A stretch of 64,000 nt of DNA from Stenogyne calaminthoides (taxonomy: Eukaryota > Streptophyta > Magnoliopsida > Lamiales > Lamiaceae), in the NCBI GenBank assembly GCA_037126765.1, contig JBBCBC010000016.1, positions 15,054,728 to 15,118,727 on the forward strand, given 5' to 3'. Positions 45,144-55,894 of this stretch are shown here, piece by piece. The position numbers and the translations under genes were made by a program. The notes under the pieces were generated by a model. That model ran no database searches. It worked only from the letters and a program-made list of their open reading frames with translations, and had not been told where the DNA came from. How positions within the stretch are numbered: the first letter of the stretch is position 1; the number at the start of each line of letters is the position of its first letter.

Positions 45144-45821
45144 TTATATCTTCAATAAAGCAACACACAAAATGTCCACAATGTTCATTATCTCGTTGCC
45201 TCTGAACCTGTTGATCCAGTTCACTTTATTTAATAAAGCAAAAGAAACAACATTTAATATAGTAGAAGAAACAACATTCAATAAAGTCGTACATTTCTTT
45301 TTAGCACTTGTTTTTCTTTTTCGTTTTTTGGTTGACCTTTCTCGTTCATGACCATAAATGTTAACAAGATCCGGATTGCCATATTCATCCTCATCTCTAA
45401 TTATTCTCTGGTATGGGCGTGGATTTGCAGGATCATCGAAAGATGGTATAGAATGAGTGAAGTTCTGAAAAAGATCATCAATTGTGTCAACATCTTCATC
45501 GACATGGTCGCTAATCTGGAAACTATTGTTAAATTTGTTTGACAGAACCACAATGGACCATTTCTTATTAACTGGGTCGGGGACATAGAAAATTTGTTGA
45601 GCTTGACTGGCCATTATGTAAGGGTCATCTCTGTATCCCACATTCTTCAAATCAACTCGTACTAACCCAAAACTTTCAACTTGGACCCAGTTAGGGATCC
45701 TCACCCAACTACACTCGAAGATTGGTTGACGGTGAACAATATAGTCGAGTTCCCAAATGTTGACAATTTGTCCAAAGTAAGTAGTATTTGATTGATCCAC
45801 TGCAGTTGCAGTAATGGACAC
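45144..45821 (-). pseudogene. CACTA transposase C-terminal part with DUF4216
   Basis: A 225-codon open frame contains YFGQIVNIWELDYIV (about residues 15-29), FECSWVRIPNWVQVESFGL (about 35-53) and DDPYIMASQAQQIFYV (about 64-79), the pattern of DUF4216 found at the C-terminus of plant TNP2-type transposases. The tail is Lys/Arg-rich (KKRKRKTSAKKK, about residues 168-179), a possible nuclear signal. It is cut off from the rest by a TAG just upstream (near 45835) and further breaks. Element 1 has lost this domain. Confidence 0.85.
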
Positions 45822-46360
45822 TCCACTATTCTACATAGTACTTGTGGCATCATGATCTCTGGTATAAAATGTGTATCCATTGTTAAGATAACACTTGTAT
45901 GAATACACATATCTATCAGACATTCTAGATAATCACTTAACTCTTTCATTCACTGATTCTGTTTCCCGTGACAACATATTTGCTACATAACCATTGAACC
46001 AGTCAACAAACGTGCGATTGTGCTCAACTTCAATCCATGATCTATCTCTAGTGGGATTTCTCTTAGCAAGTGATCGCATGTGCAGGTCAATAAAAGGAAG
46101 CACGTCGACCGTGTTGTGAAGTACGCATAAGTGCATCCGTGTTAGTTCCTCCATGCTAACACTTACAGGTTGACCACCGGTAATGCCTTCTCCATCCATC
46201 CTATTGGTGTACCGGGTAACTGGAAGTCCAATTGCATCGATATTCGGAATAAATTCGGACCCAAGACTGATTCGCTTCTTCTACTAAATAGCGTTACGCA
46301 ATGCATCCCTCCTACTGGACTTATTCATCACATATCCTTTGAGCACTTTCATATATATCT
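45822..46360 (-). pseudogene. TNP2-type transposase, segment between DUF4218 and DUF4216
   Basis: The open frame 46199-45933 reads EELTRMHLCVLHNTVDVLPF and then DRSWIEVEHNRTFVDWFNGY, which match family transposases. Element 1 lacks about 50 codons of this segment. Upstream (46200-46360) the continuation of DUF4218 is readable only in shifted frames, with several stops. Confidence 0.8.
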
Positions 46361-46845
46361 CTACACCATACATCCATCGCGATATGAAAGGGGACCACAC
46401 ATCATTGTCTCGTGTACCAAATAAACTGTTAGGTGAACCATTATATCAAAAAATGATGGAGGGAAATACATCTCAAGCTCACAGAGAGTCCCCACAATCT
46501 GCCTCTGAAAACCAAACAATTTTCTAGGATCTATGACCTTGCTACTCATTGCCTTGAAGAACCAACATAACTTTGTTATGGTTATGCACACATTTTCAGG
46601 CAAGATAGAACGTATTGCAATGGGCAAGAAAGTCTCCATGATGACATGATAGTCATGCGATTTCAGATTCATCAGTCTCACGCCATCATCTGATACAAGT
46701 CTCTGTATGTTGGAGGAATAACCTCCGGTACTTTCACATCCTTTAGCGGTGAAGTAACTCATTTCTCTCATTCTTGGACAAGGTGTGTGCGGCGAGGAGG
46801 TAAGAACGGTTGACCCTTTCTCTAGGCATGTGTTTTAATTTCCTT
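46361..46845 (-). pseudogene. TNP2-type transposase, DUF4218 region
   Basis: The frame 46771-46361 reads GYSSNIQRLVSDDGVRLMNL, ITKLCWFFKAMSSKVIDP and FGFQRQIVGTLCELEMYF, corresponding to residues about 145-270 of the open piece in element 1. A frameshift near 46390 replaces the RMRWMYGVERY stretch with an unrelated tail and a stop. Two stops also stand before the frame (about 46745-46760). Confidence 0.88.
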
Positions 46846-48165
46846 TCATATTCCCATATCAATCATATCCATTCTTGCATTGTAATCATCCTTGGACTTC
46901 TTATCAGCTAGGAGAGTGTTGAGCAAGCTGGCACAAACGTTCTTCTCAATGTGCATTAGATCAATGAAGTGTCTAACATACAACTCTTTCCAATATGGCA
47001 ATTGAAAGAAAATTGATTCCTTCTTCCAACCGCTAGTGGGGACACTCTTTGCGAAGATCTTTCCGTACTGTGTGTCGATATTCTTCATCTCATTCAATAC
47101 ATCCGAACCTGACAATAAACGTGGTGCTTCACCTGTCTCAATTGTGCCATCGAATGCATTGGCCATTGTTCTGTACTTATGGATTGGGTCCAACCACCTC
47201 CTATGTCCCATATAAACGGTCTTCCTATAATGACTCAAGTGAATGTGATGTGTCTTCTTGGTACAACAAGGACATGCATCGGCCCCTTTCACACTATATC
47301 CAGATAGATTCCCGTAAGCGGGAAAGTCATTTATAGTTCCAAACAACATGACCTTCAACTTGAAATGCTCCTTTCTACAAGCATCATACACATCGACACC
47401 CTCATCCCACATGAGCTTCAAGTCCTCTATCAAAGGAGCCAGATATACATCTATGTCGTTACCAGGTTGTTTGGGTCCTGATATCAACAGAGACAACATC
47501 ATGTAAGTGCGCTTCATGCACAACTCGGGTGAAAGGTTATAAACTAACAGAATCACTGGCCATGTACTATGGTTAGTACTTTGGATACCGAACGGATTCA
47601 TTCTGTCAGTTGAGAGTGCAAGAAGCAAGTGTCGTGGCTCGTTGCCAAATTCTGGATGCCTGACATCGAATGTCTTCCACTGGGGTGAATCAACAGGGTG
47701 TCTTAGCATTCCATCTTTGATCCTATCATCATGATGCTAAGTTAAATTTCTAGCATCCACAACGCTACTATACATTCTCCCGAATCTTGGTATTATTGGA
47801 AAGTACCACAACACCTTCGCGGGAGATTTATTTTTCTTATATCGCTTCTCCCCACACTTGGGACATTCATCGAGGTCTGCATACTCCTTCCGAAATAAGA
47901 TACAATCACCCGGACAAGCATGAATTTTATGATGTGTTAACCCGATGGACTTGAGCATTTGTTTAGCATCATATGCTCTCTTAGGCAGTACATTTCCATC
48001 AGGCAATAGACCACTAACTGTTTCCATCATAGTTCTGAAGCACTCATCGGACAACTGGTGAGCTGCTTTTAGGTTGAACAATATCAACACAGCTGACAGT
48101 TTTATTGCCTTCTTACACCCGGGCCACAGTGGTAATCCAGCAGAATCCCTTAACTTCTCTGACAT
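46846..48165 (-). pseudogene. TNP2-type transposase main domain (Transposase_21), one in-frame stop
   Basis: The frame 48165-47737 reads GLPLWPGCKKAIKLSAVLI, GLTHHKIHACPGDCILF and DECPKCGEKRYKK. It stops at TAG 47739-47737 where the family has Trp, then continues in the same frame as 47709-46846 with VYLAPLIEDLKLMWDEGVDV, YDACRKEHFKLKVMLFGTIN and LPYWKELYVRHFIDLMHIEK. Apart from that stop the 440 codons are open. It would be the catalytic part of a CACTA transposase; reading ends at a stop at 46846. Of the two copies this is the better preserved. Confidence 0.92.
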
Positions 48166-48177
48166 ATAAGGGTGATC

Positions 48178-48531
48178 TCACAGATCATCGTCATCCCACC
48201 TCGATGTATCAACAGTCGGTACATCATCGAAAATATCCGCATCCACTGTATCTTCAAACCTAAAGTCAGTTTCTAGGTTGCTTGAGCTACATCCATCTCT
48301 TCTCTCACCATGATATGTCCAAACAGTATATGTTTTATCAATACCGTGAATCATTAAGTGGTCAAACAGACTTTCTCGACCACTAACGGTTTTTCCATTC
48401 ATACATTTCCAACACGGACATGGAATGTACCGAGGGTCGGTGCAGTGTCTAATTGCATGATTACAAAATTCTTTCACCCCATTACTATACTCATCTGATA
48501 ATCGATCTGCTCGAACCCACTTTCGATCCAT
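48178..48531 (-). pseudogene. CACTA transposase N-terminus (Transpos_assoc domain)
   Basis: From ATG 48531 the frame reads MDRKWVRADRLSDEY, and CPCWKCMNGKTVSGRESLFD places the Cys-rich core at residues about 38-57. At codon 118 a TGA replaces the CGA (Arg) present in element 1, a typical C-to-T change at a CpG. The frame then continues directly into 48165. Start choice: the same Met begins the open frame in both CACTA copies and follows a possible splice acceptor. Confidence 0.9.
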
Positions 48532-49222
48532 ATAGAACTAGAGATGCCTATAGAAAATGCAATATGAAGTGTTTCTCAAGATAATGTATCCTAATGTATT
48601 AAACCTAAAAGTATTACAATCCTAATGTATAAAACTTGCATATAGAATGTGGTAGTAACTAAGGTTTGTATATTGCATGTATCTAAGGATTTGTTGCATC
48701 TCAAAACAATGTATATAACCTAATGTACCATCATTAATCATCTAAAGCAACACACTACTATCCATTCACCAAATCATCAAATTAATATAAACAAAATATA
48801 TCCTAATGTATTAATCCTAATTTATGCTTAAATCCTCACACAAGCATATTATCAAACACCTTGAGTGCATCAATTGTTCATATCTAAGTTAACATAAAAA
48901 ATCAAGTCAAGCCACACAATATATATTCATCTCTAACAAGTTGTTCATCTCTAACACTAACAACATTAATCCTAATAAATTAACATTAATTTATGCTTAA
49001 ATCCTCACACAAACATATTATCAAACACCTTGAGTGCATCAAACACCAATATATATACACACCAATATACATACACCAATATACATACACCAATACATAC
49101 AACATGATATATATACACCCATATACATATATATATATACACCAATATACATGATATACATACACCAATATACATACACCATACATACAATTAAACAAAG
49201 CTACTAACAACAATTAAACAAA

Positions 49223-49225
<3 letters not shown>
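48532..49225. other. 5' intron or UTR region of CACTA element 2
   Basis: This AT-rich stretch includes CACCAATATACATA repeats at about 49045-49190. The long direct-like words TTTATGCTTAAATCCTCACA and ATCAAACACCTTGAGTGCAT occur twice (near 48820-48870 and 48990-49040), showing a local duplication. Open frames here are low complexity. Confidence 0.65.
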
Positions 49226-49296
<71 letters not shown>

Positions 49297-49440
49297 AATT
49301 AACAATATATAAACCAAGCATCAATTGTTCATCTCTAACACTAACAACAATTAATCCTAACAAATTATATAAACAATTAATCCTAACATATATATATACT
49401 AACATATATATACATATACACATTAATTCAATATATATAT

Positions 49441-49500
<60 letters not shown>
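49226..49500. repeat. (TA)n microsatellites in CACTA element 2
   Basis: Pure TA runs occupy about 49228-49292 and 49429-49497 with a short AT-rich segment between. They correspond to the shorter TA tracts at 5955-6060 in element 1. Confidence 0.95.
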
Positions 49501-49501
<1 letters not shown>

Positions 49502-49504
49502 ATA

Positions 49505-49760
49505 ATTACCTATGGAAGGAGAAAGGCGGCGACGGCGGCGGCGGTAGGGGAGGACGCGCGGTGGATGGTTCGATTTGGGGGAGAGGGAGGAGGAGGCTAG
49601 GGCTTCTGGTTCGCGATTTGGGGAAATAAGAGCTAATGGGAAGACGACGGCGGCGGCGGAAGGGGAGGACGCGCGACGGAGTTCGATTTAGGGTAGAGGA
49701 AGGAGGAGGCCCTACTGCAGGTTCGCGATTTAATTTGGGGAAAAATATAAGTCTGGTTCG
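49505..49760 (-). promoter_or_regulatory. GC-rich, CpG-rich leader or promoter block of CACTA element 2, duplicated
   Basis: Two direct copies of about 120 bp each contain GGCGGCGGCGG, GGGGAGGACGCGCG, TTCGATTT and GGTTCGCGATTT. They lie at the 5' side of the minus-strand transposase. The single equivalent in element 1 is at about 5700-5960. The position and composition suggest a transposase promoter; no TATA box can be assigned. Confidence 0.5.
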
Positions 49761-49789
49761 CGATTTGGGTCGTTATTTAATTTATCCGA

Positions 49790-50038
49790 ACACTTGGACA
49801 GCGGTTTGGAACCGCTGTCTAAACTGATTTCTGGACAAAGCGGTTCAAAACCGCTGTCTAAACATTTCTGCTAGCGGTTCTCAACCCTTTTAAGTGTTAA
49901 ACTTGGACAACGATTTTGAACATTTGTCTATTTTTTTTATTTTTTTAATTAAAACCGCTCTCCAAGCTATAGGTTGGAGAGTTGTTTGAAAAAAAGGTTG
50001 TCCAAGTGCAGCTGTGCAAGCTCAAATGTGTAGTAGTG
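49790..50038. repeat. Subterminal repeats, right end of CACTA element 2
   Basis: CTTGGACAGCGG, CCGCTGTCTAAAC, AACCGCTCTCCAAG and CTTGGACAACG words lead to GTAGTAGTG. The last 60 bp match the right end of the short element (CAAGCTCAAATGTGTAGTAG). Confidence 0.88.
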
Positions 50039-50041
50039 TTT

Positions 50042-51225
50042 TATGTGGCTGGACTATTCGATATTTAAATAACTTTCTTTTCATCTTGTTTGGTAACTTC
50101 TAACTTGGATTTCACTATCAATAGTTGGAAGTATAAGAATGTCATATCTATCCTCGGCTAAAGAGCAAAATAACATGAAGGTCATTCCTCTAAAAGAATA
50201 TGTAGAAACGGTCAAAATCCATGTAGAAGTCGACATTGTAATGAAAACCCTAGAAAATTCTAGAAGAGAGAACGTACGACTCTTTCCTCCAAAAAAAATT
50301 ATATATGACATAAAAATTAAACTATATTTATTTTCAAACTGCAAGTCTCATATTTATACGACGTATCTTACTTTCGTGCATCACCCCATTTCAATTAAAA
50401 GTTAGTATGATGTTTCAGTCGAAACTAGTACCTTATATCATTTTATGTTTTCATTCAAAATTAGTGTTACGTTTTAATTATAATTTGGTGTCACGTTTCA
50501 TGCATAGTGCAATTTATGCACGCGAGAGTGACTTATATTCAAATAATCCGAAAAATAAAAACAAATGTCTACAGGAAATATACTGATTTCATCACTAGTT
50601 CCACTTGAAATTCACCGTCAATACTAACATTCAAATCAAATAATTACTATAAAATTAAAGCCTTGCATAAAAATATTTCTATAAAATTCTATACCCTGGA
50701 GATATATAAAATTTGAAAATGCCCAAATACACTAAGCCTAATAATTGCAGGATTCCCCAGCCGCCAAGATTATCATTAATTTAGCTAATCTGATTAGACT
50801 AATATCACTTTTATATTAATCAAATCTTAAAAAAGCAATCAATCTTTTTCAGATAGATAAATTTTTTTTTTACTAGTTGGTGCTTCTAGTAACATCTCCA
50901 TTCCCTCAACACCAAATCAAAGTTCGATAAGTGGAAGACTCAGCCCAAATCTTCATTACTTTAAATTCGGACATATTCGCCCCACAATCACACATAGGTT
51001 TCTTAAATAAAATTAATTACTTAAATTATTGATTAGTTGGGAAAAGATTTAATGAAGACAAATATTTTAAAAGGCCACAAGCTAATGAAGTCAATTGAGA
51101 GTCAAGATAGGCTTATAGATGTTCTATTATAGGCACATGACTTATTAGCTTTATATAGCTTTGAGTTATACTAATCATTAATGGTTGTCCAGCCTAGATA
51201 TGATTTCATTGAACCAAAGATCCAA
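50042..51225. other. Intergenic, no gene seen
   Basis: It is AT-rich throughout. The 88-codon frame 50139-50405 overlaps a frame on the other strand, has no known domain and lies in repeat-like DNA, so I do not call it. The motif ATGCATAGTGCAATTTATGC near 50501 recalls the TGCACCGTGC repeat family. Confidence 0.6.
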
Positions 51226-51545
51226 TTAGCTAAATTAAATAAACTATTAATTACACACCTCTCTACAAATTTCTATAAATTCGAATTTTTAGATAAGATG
51301 AAATTCTTTAATGATATCAAAGCTTACAGGTCACGCCCACGTCCTGGGTTCGATTCCCGCTGAAAGCAACTCCACCCATATTAAATTGTCCACTAGATGG
51401 GTCTCCTCCCAATGATGGAGTAAGAAAATTCAGCTCACGAGTGGGGGAGAGTGTTAGGGAAATTAAATAAACGAATTAATTACACATTTATCTACAAGTT
51501 TGGACTTTTAGATGAGATGAAATTCTTTTAGATCCATATGTAATA
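51226..51545 (+). mobile_element. Small element with terminal direct repeats (TRIM-like)
   Basis: Two direct repeats of about 75-80 bp (AAATTAAATAAAC...AATTACACA...AGATGAAATTCTTT) stand at about 51232-51314 and 51458-51530. Between them are a tRNA-like B-box word GGGTTCGATTCCCGC (51346-51360) and, just before the second repeat, GAGTGGGGGAGAG, which looks like a polypurine tract leading into TGTTAGGG. This layout suggests a terminal-repeat retrotransposon in miniature. A SINE with flanking duplication is the alternative. Confidence 0.5.
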
Positions 51546-51790
51546 CGTCTTCTATGCACCATGTACATCGTGCATTTTATAATATATTTTTGAAACATAT
51601 AATTTATTTAAATTAAAATATGCAACTTGTATCATAAGTATAGGATGCACGTTCCAGTGTAATCATGTATGTTTCATTGCAATAAGTTGTATATTTAAAA
51701 AATACATATGTTTCATTGCAAAAAATTGTTCAAAAATATACTATGAAGTGCACGGTATAATTGGTGCACATGAAATTTACTCATATTATA
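51541..51790. repeat. Member of the TGCACCGTGC dispersed MITE-like family
   Basis: Words CTATGCACCATGTACATCGT, TATGCAACTTGT and, at the right, GAAGTGCACGGTATAATTGG form loose inverted ends. It is similar to 42565, 53226 and 22450 (reverse). Borders are approximate. Confidence 0.55.
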
Positions 51791-53220
51791 ATATACAATA
51801 TCTTCTAAGCAGAGAAAATCAGAATCTCGCAGGTTATAATCGAACCAGATCGGGTCATAACAACAATTTTATATATTTATTTAACGATATTATGTGTTCG
51901 TCCGCATAATATTACATTAACCAGTAATACAATATAAAATGCAAAATATTACATTGTTATTAATATAGTATTACTATTTAGTTTGTCCTCTCAACATAAT
52001 CCATAAACTCTTATTTGACATGTTACTACTGTGTGGAAATTTGTACCTCGTCTTTTTTTTTTAATTAAAGGCTAAAATGATATAAATAGTTGGAATTCTC
52101 TCAATAATTTAGTTGAAGGAACCCACAATTTAGTTCTGTTTAGATTGTTTAACATAATATTATTTGTACGTGCACCATATAATAATGTTATAATAAAAAA
52201 AACACATAATAATGTTAAAGTAAATAAGAATACTATCTCTTGCTAATGTTATAATAATAATAATAATAAAAAAAAAAACCACACATAATAGTGTTAAAGT
52301 AAATAAGAATACTATCTCTTGCTTAATTCGATCCACAAGTTTCTAGCCCCGTAATATATTAAAAACACATAAATTTTTTGTCTCTCTATATAAATAGTTT
52401 GTAACTGAATTTGTCTCTCTATATAATCGTAAATTCTTCTGAAAATTTTGATTATAGTATAAAATTGATACAATTACATTTATAAATTGATATCACTATT
52501 CTTATTCTTATAAATTTATACCAATATCATTTAACACTATAATTTTAATTTATAAGTATAATGATATTAATTTGTAAATATAATTGTATAAATTTAATAT
52601 GGTTATCAAATCAAGTTTTACGGGAGATCTGTTCCTACATAACTAACATTGTGTGTGTATATATAAATCTTGTATAGTATAATATCATTAGATATGAACC
52701 TATTGGATTGAGGATATTGCAACTGCCTTTGTTCACGGCTTGTCACTAGATTTGTTTCCACTAATGCAAAGGAGGATCCAGCCTGATACCCACTTCATGC
52801 CATTTAGCGAAATTTTGTGGGCCAACTTCTCCACACTTTTTTTCCATTTTCTTTTATATTGCCTATAAAATAAAAAATTCCGGCTTTGAGCCCGATGACT
52901 AATCCTATGCACATTATCATATTATTTATCTCTAGTTACTTTATTTTTCAAATTCATTTGAATAATGATCCCAACTACTCTCCCCCGTCCATGAAAAGTG
53001 TGCTCAGAGTACTTTAACATATTGTACGATAACATAGATTAAGTCCATTTATGAATAACATAATTGATTGTGAGTTAAGTATAATGATAACTTGAATAAT
53101 TAAGTAATTGTTGGACGATAAAGATAAAAAAAAGTTGTGTCAATAAACATACTTAATCTACCTTTTCGTAAAACCTGTTTCAGCCCCCTTAGACTTACTT
53201 TTGGTGGACAGAGGGAATAT
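51791..53220. other. Intergenic with a 75-bp tandem duplication
   Basis: At about 52170-52322 a phrase TAAAGTAAATAAGAATACT with CTATCTCTTGCT occurs twice in tandem, separated by an (AAT)n tract. Otherwise the stretch is AT-rich. Near 52700-52800 the sequence is less AT-biased but gives no readable domain. Confidence 0.6.
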
Positions 53221-53225
53221 ATTTT

Positions 53226-53440
53226 ATGAGTGAGTCTCGTGTGCATTCAGGTGCACCGTGCATTTATAATGCACTTTAGAAACATGCAACTTGTTATACT
53301 GAGAGATGCAACCTATTTATACAGAATCGTGCAACTATTTTTTCATATCGATGTATAGTTGCATGGTTCAATATAAACAACTTGCATCTTTCAATGCAAC
53401 AAGTTGCATATTTTAAAATGCACTATGAGACATTTAAAAT
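53226..53440. repeat. Member of the TGCACCGTGC dispersed MITE-like family, best copy
   Basis: It starts GTCTCGTGTGCATTCAGG and ends AAAATGCACTATGAGAC, so GTCTC and GAGAC close it as inverted ends. Inside are TGCACCGTGCA and three forms of GCAACTTGTT, arranged partly as inverted copies (CAACTTG and CAAGTTG). It has no coding capacity. Confidence 0.65.
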
Positions 53441-53445
53441 ACATA

Positions 53446-54016
53446 TGTGCTAAATTTGGTAAAATATGGAAAGTATGGGCGGACATTGATCACTGAAGAT
53501 GTTTTTAATTAAATTGAAAGTATAATAGATATAATTTGGTTAAAAGAAAAAACATGGAACATATTTGGAATGATCTTTCCATTCCCAACCTATTCACACA
53601 TCCCAATCATACCGTTAATGATAGTGAATGGTGTTGGAAGGAGTATAATAGAACATCTATTGGAACAATCAAGCAAGAGACATAACATATATAGTGTTTC
53701 ATTTCTTGTGCTTATGTTTAATCAAGAATTGTATGTAACTTGTCGATGAAATTCCCGAATAAAATGTTTAATTCTCGTGGAGTTTTCTGCATTCTATTTA
53801 ACGTATACAATACACAAAAAATTTGATGTCTCTCAAGTTATTCATGAAAAAATTGAAGAAAAAAATTTGTATAGACCTGGTTCATGCTATAAATCTTGCT
53901 TTTAATTCATGACATTTGGCCCTACTCAGGGTATAATACGGGTCAAGTTTAGTGGTTTAGAAAAAATATGTTAAAACTAAGTTAAATGGATCAAATAATT
54001 CAAATTTATAACATAG
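53446..54016. other. Intergenic, no gene seen
   Basis: I see only AT-rich DNA with no readable domain. Confidence 0.6.
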
Positions 54017-54203
54017 TGTGAGAGTGAATTGAGTATCACCGTTGAATGAGGTGATTGACCAGATCACTAATAAATAAGAGATTACAACAAATATCTTCGT
54101 GATACAAGGAAAGTAAATCACATAAGATTACAACAGAGAATATCTACCTAGTATATCTATACAATTCAAATTTTAAATTAATTACTCCGTATTATCTCTA
54201 TTA
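54017..54203 (-). mobile_element. Probable 3' LTR of a minus-strand copia element
   Basis: On the minus strand the RNase H frame ends, a GGGGGATAA purine tract follows, then TAGAGATAATACGGAG, and the segment ends CACTCTCACA (54017). The length of about 187 bp and the layout fit a short copia LTR. The 5' LTR is absent from the window. Confidence 0.6.
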
Positions 54204-55058
54204 TCCCCCTTCAAGCGCTGCGTGAGGTGCAAGCCAACGCAAAGCGTAGATCGAATAAACTCAAAGGCGGGACGAGGAAGACCTTTGATGAAGATGTCAG
54301 CTAACTGTAGATGGAAACGTACAAACCGAGTCGAGATTTTGCTAGAAGAAACTAATTCACGAATAAAGTGATAATTCAGGTCGATGTGTTTAACACGCTT
54401 ATGAGCAACAATATTATGACATAAGAAGATTGCACTTTTGTTATCACAAAGAAGTTGAGGGCGATCCGGAGGAAGAGCTTTGAGCTCGTGAAGGAGATTC
54501 ATGAGCTACACTAACGGCCAAATACTTAGATTCACAACTCGAACGAACAACTGTGGGTTGTTTCTTTGCACTCCAAGAAACAAGATTTCCTCCAAAAAAA
54601 ATCGAATACCCGTACGTAGAACGCCGAGTCTCTGTGCACCGTGCCCAATCAGAGTCAGAGTAACCTACAATGGAGAATTCTAGGCGGCGAGCAAACGTCG
54701 AACCGAAGTGTAAGGTGCCCTGGACATAGCGCAAATTGAGTTTAACAGCAAAAAAATTATCTTCAGTCGGCGAGTGAAGAAACTGAGAGACGAGGTTGAC
54801 TGCAAATGAGGAATCCGGGCGAGTAATAGTCAAATACTCGAGGGCCCCGACCAAGGAACGATAAAGAGTGGCATCACGGAACAGAGAGCCATCACTAACC
54901 AGAGATTCACCTGCTGCCAAAGGTGTGCTAATTGGTTTCGTGTCCAACAACTCAGCACGTTCTAGAATATCATGGGCGTATTTCGCCTGCCCAATAAACA
55001 ATCGTGTGGACGTGTACGTGACCTCCAAGTCCAAAAAATATTTATGACGCCCCAACTT
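54204..55058 (-). pseudogene. Copia RT end and RNase H, 5'-truncated, one frameshift
   Basis: Minus-strand frame 55055-54444 reads YFLDLEVTYTSTRLFIGQAK (end of RT), then TRPDSSFAVNLVSQFLHSP and GYSDSDWARCTETRRSTYGY (start of RNase H, with the first Asp), then SCESKYLAVSVAHE. After a frameshift near 54490 the frame 54502-54182 continues with LLCDNKSAIFL, HKRVKHIDLNYHFIRE and LQLADIFIKGLP, the standard end of copia RNase H. Everything before the RT end is missing at 55058. It is a dead remnant, and the sequence right of it is unrelated. Confidence 0.93.
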
Positions 55059-55889
55059 GGTTCATGGGAGACCAACTCAAAGTTGAAATACATTCTAGGC
55101 TCTCCAAGGTGACTGGCCCATCAGTTGCTTGTTACTTAAGGGGCAAATGATTCACTTAGCTCTTTACCTTCAAGAACATTGGTATAATGATATTTGTAAG
55201 GAGCTGTGAATTGAGCCAATGATTCCAATAATATAGATTTATCAAAAGACATGTTCACTCAATTAACATATTCTTAACTTGTGAGTCGATATTTTGAAGG
55301 CCCTTGTTTAGTTTGATGAGGAGTGATCTTAAAAAAAAAAAGGGATGATGATCGTTAGGATGCATGTTAGTTGAACAATATTAGCTAAATAGAAAATTGA
55401 GGGTAATACAATTGTATCTAAGAGCAATGTTCCCATATAAAATTAGGCCACCTTCCTAAGGGGCGAGCCTTGATAAAATATTGGACAAATTGGAAGCTGA
55501 AAAAATACCGTACAAAAAATAAATCTATTGAATATATTTTTAATCATTTTAAAGAGTTAATATTTTTAGTTTATTATTATAATTGTGATTTATAAAAATA
55601 TTATTAGACAAATATGAATTATAAAATACCAAAAATGGTTGTAATATTGTTGAGTCCTAAATTGATAGCATCTATTTTTCAGGTCTTGGTTTGATATTTT
55701 TCTATCTTTCGAGTCCCAAATCGATAGAAAAAAAAATTACAATCTAAATTGATAGTTTTGCTAGCGTTTAGACCCTGAATTGCCATTATACAAAAAGATA
55801 AATATCAAGAACATGAAATTTTTTTCATTAGTTATGACTATTCTTTCTAATATGCACGTATTTAAATTTATATGTTTAATCAAGATCTT
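55059..55889. other. Intergenic, no gene seen
   Basis: It is AT-rich without readable domains. A short stretch at 55059-55140 is less AT-rich but shows no known motif. Confidence 0.6.
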
Positions 55890-55894
55890 GTAAG

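Larger units (their letters stand above)
44368..50038 (-). mobile_element. CACTA element 2 (En/Spm), 5.7 kb, transposase on the minus strand
   Basis: It begins CACTAATACACATTTAAG and ends CAAATGTGTAGTAGTG, with TSD TTT at 44365-44367 and 50039-50041. Read on the minus strand it has a GC-rich leader (49505-49760), TA tracts, a Transpos_assoc domain, Transposase_21, DUF4218 and DUF4216 in the standard order. Stops and frameshifts break the main gene. The ends match elements 5507-13609 and 39743-41054. Confidence 0.97.

Noticed and set aside
50139..50405. An 88-codon plus-strand frame as a small gene
   Set aside because: It overlaps an 87-codon minus-strand frame, has no domain, no context and AT-driven composition.
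51346..51360. tRNA gene suggested by GGGTTCGATTCCCGC
   Set aside because: No acceptor stem or D and anticodon arms can be folded around it. It is a B-box-like word inside a small repeat element.
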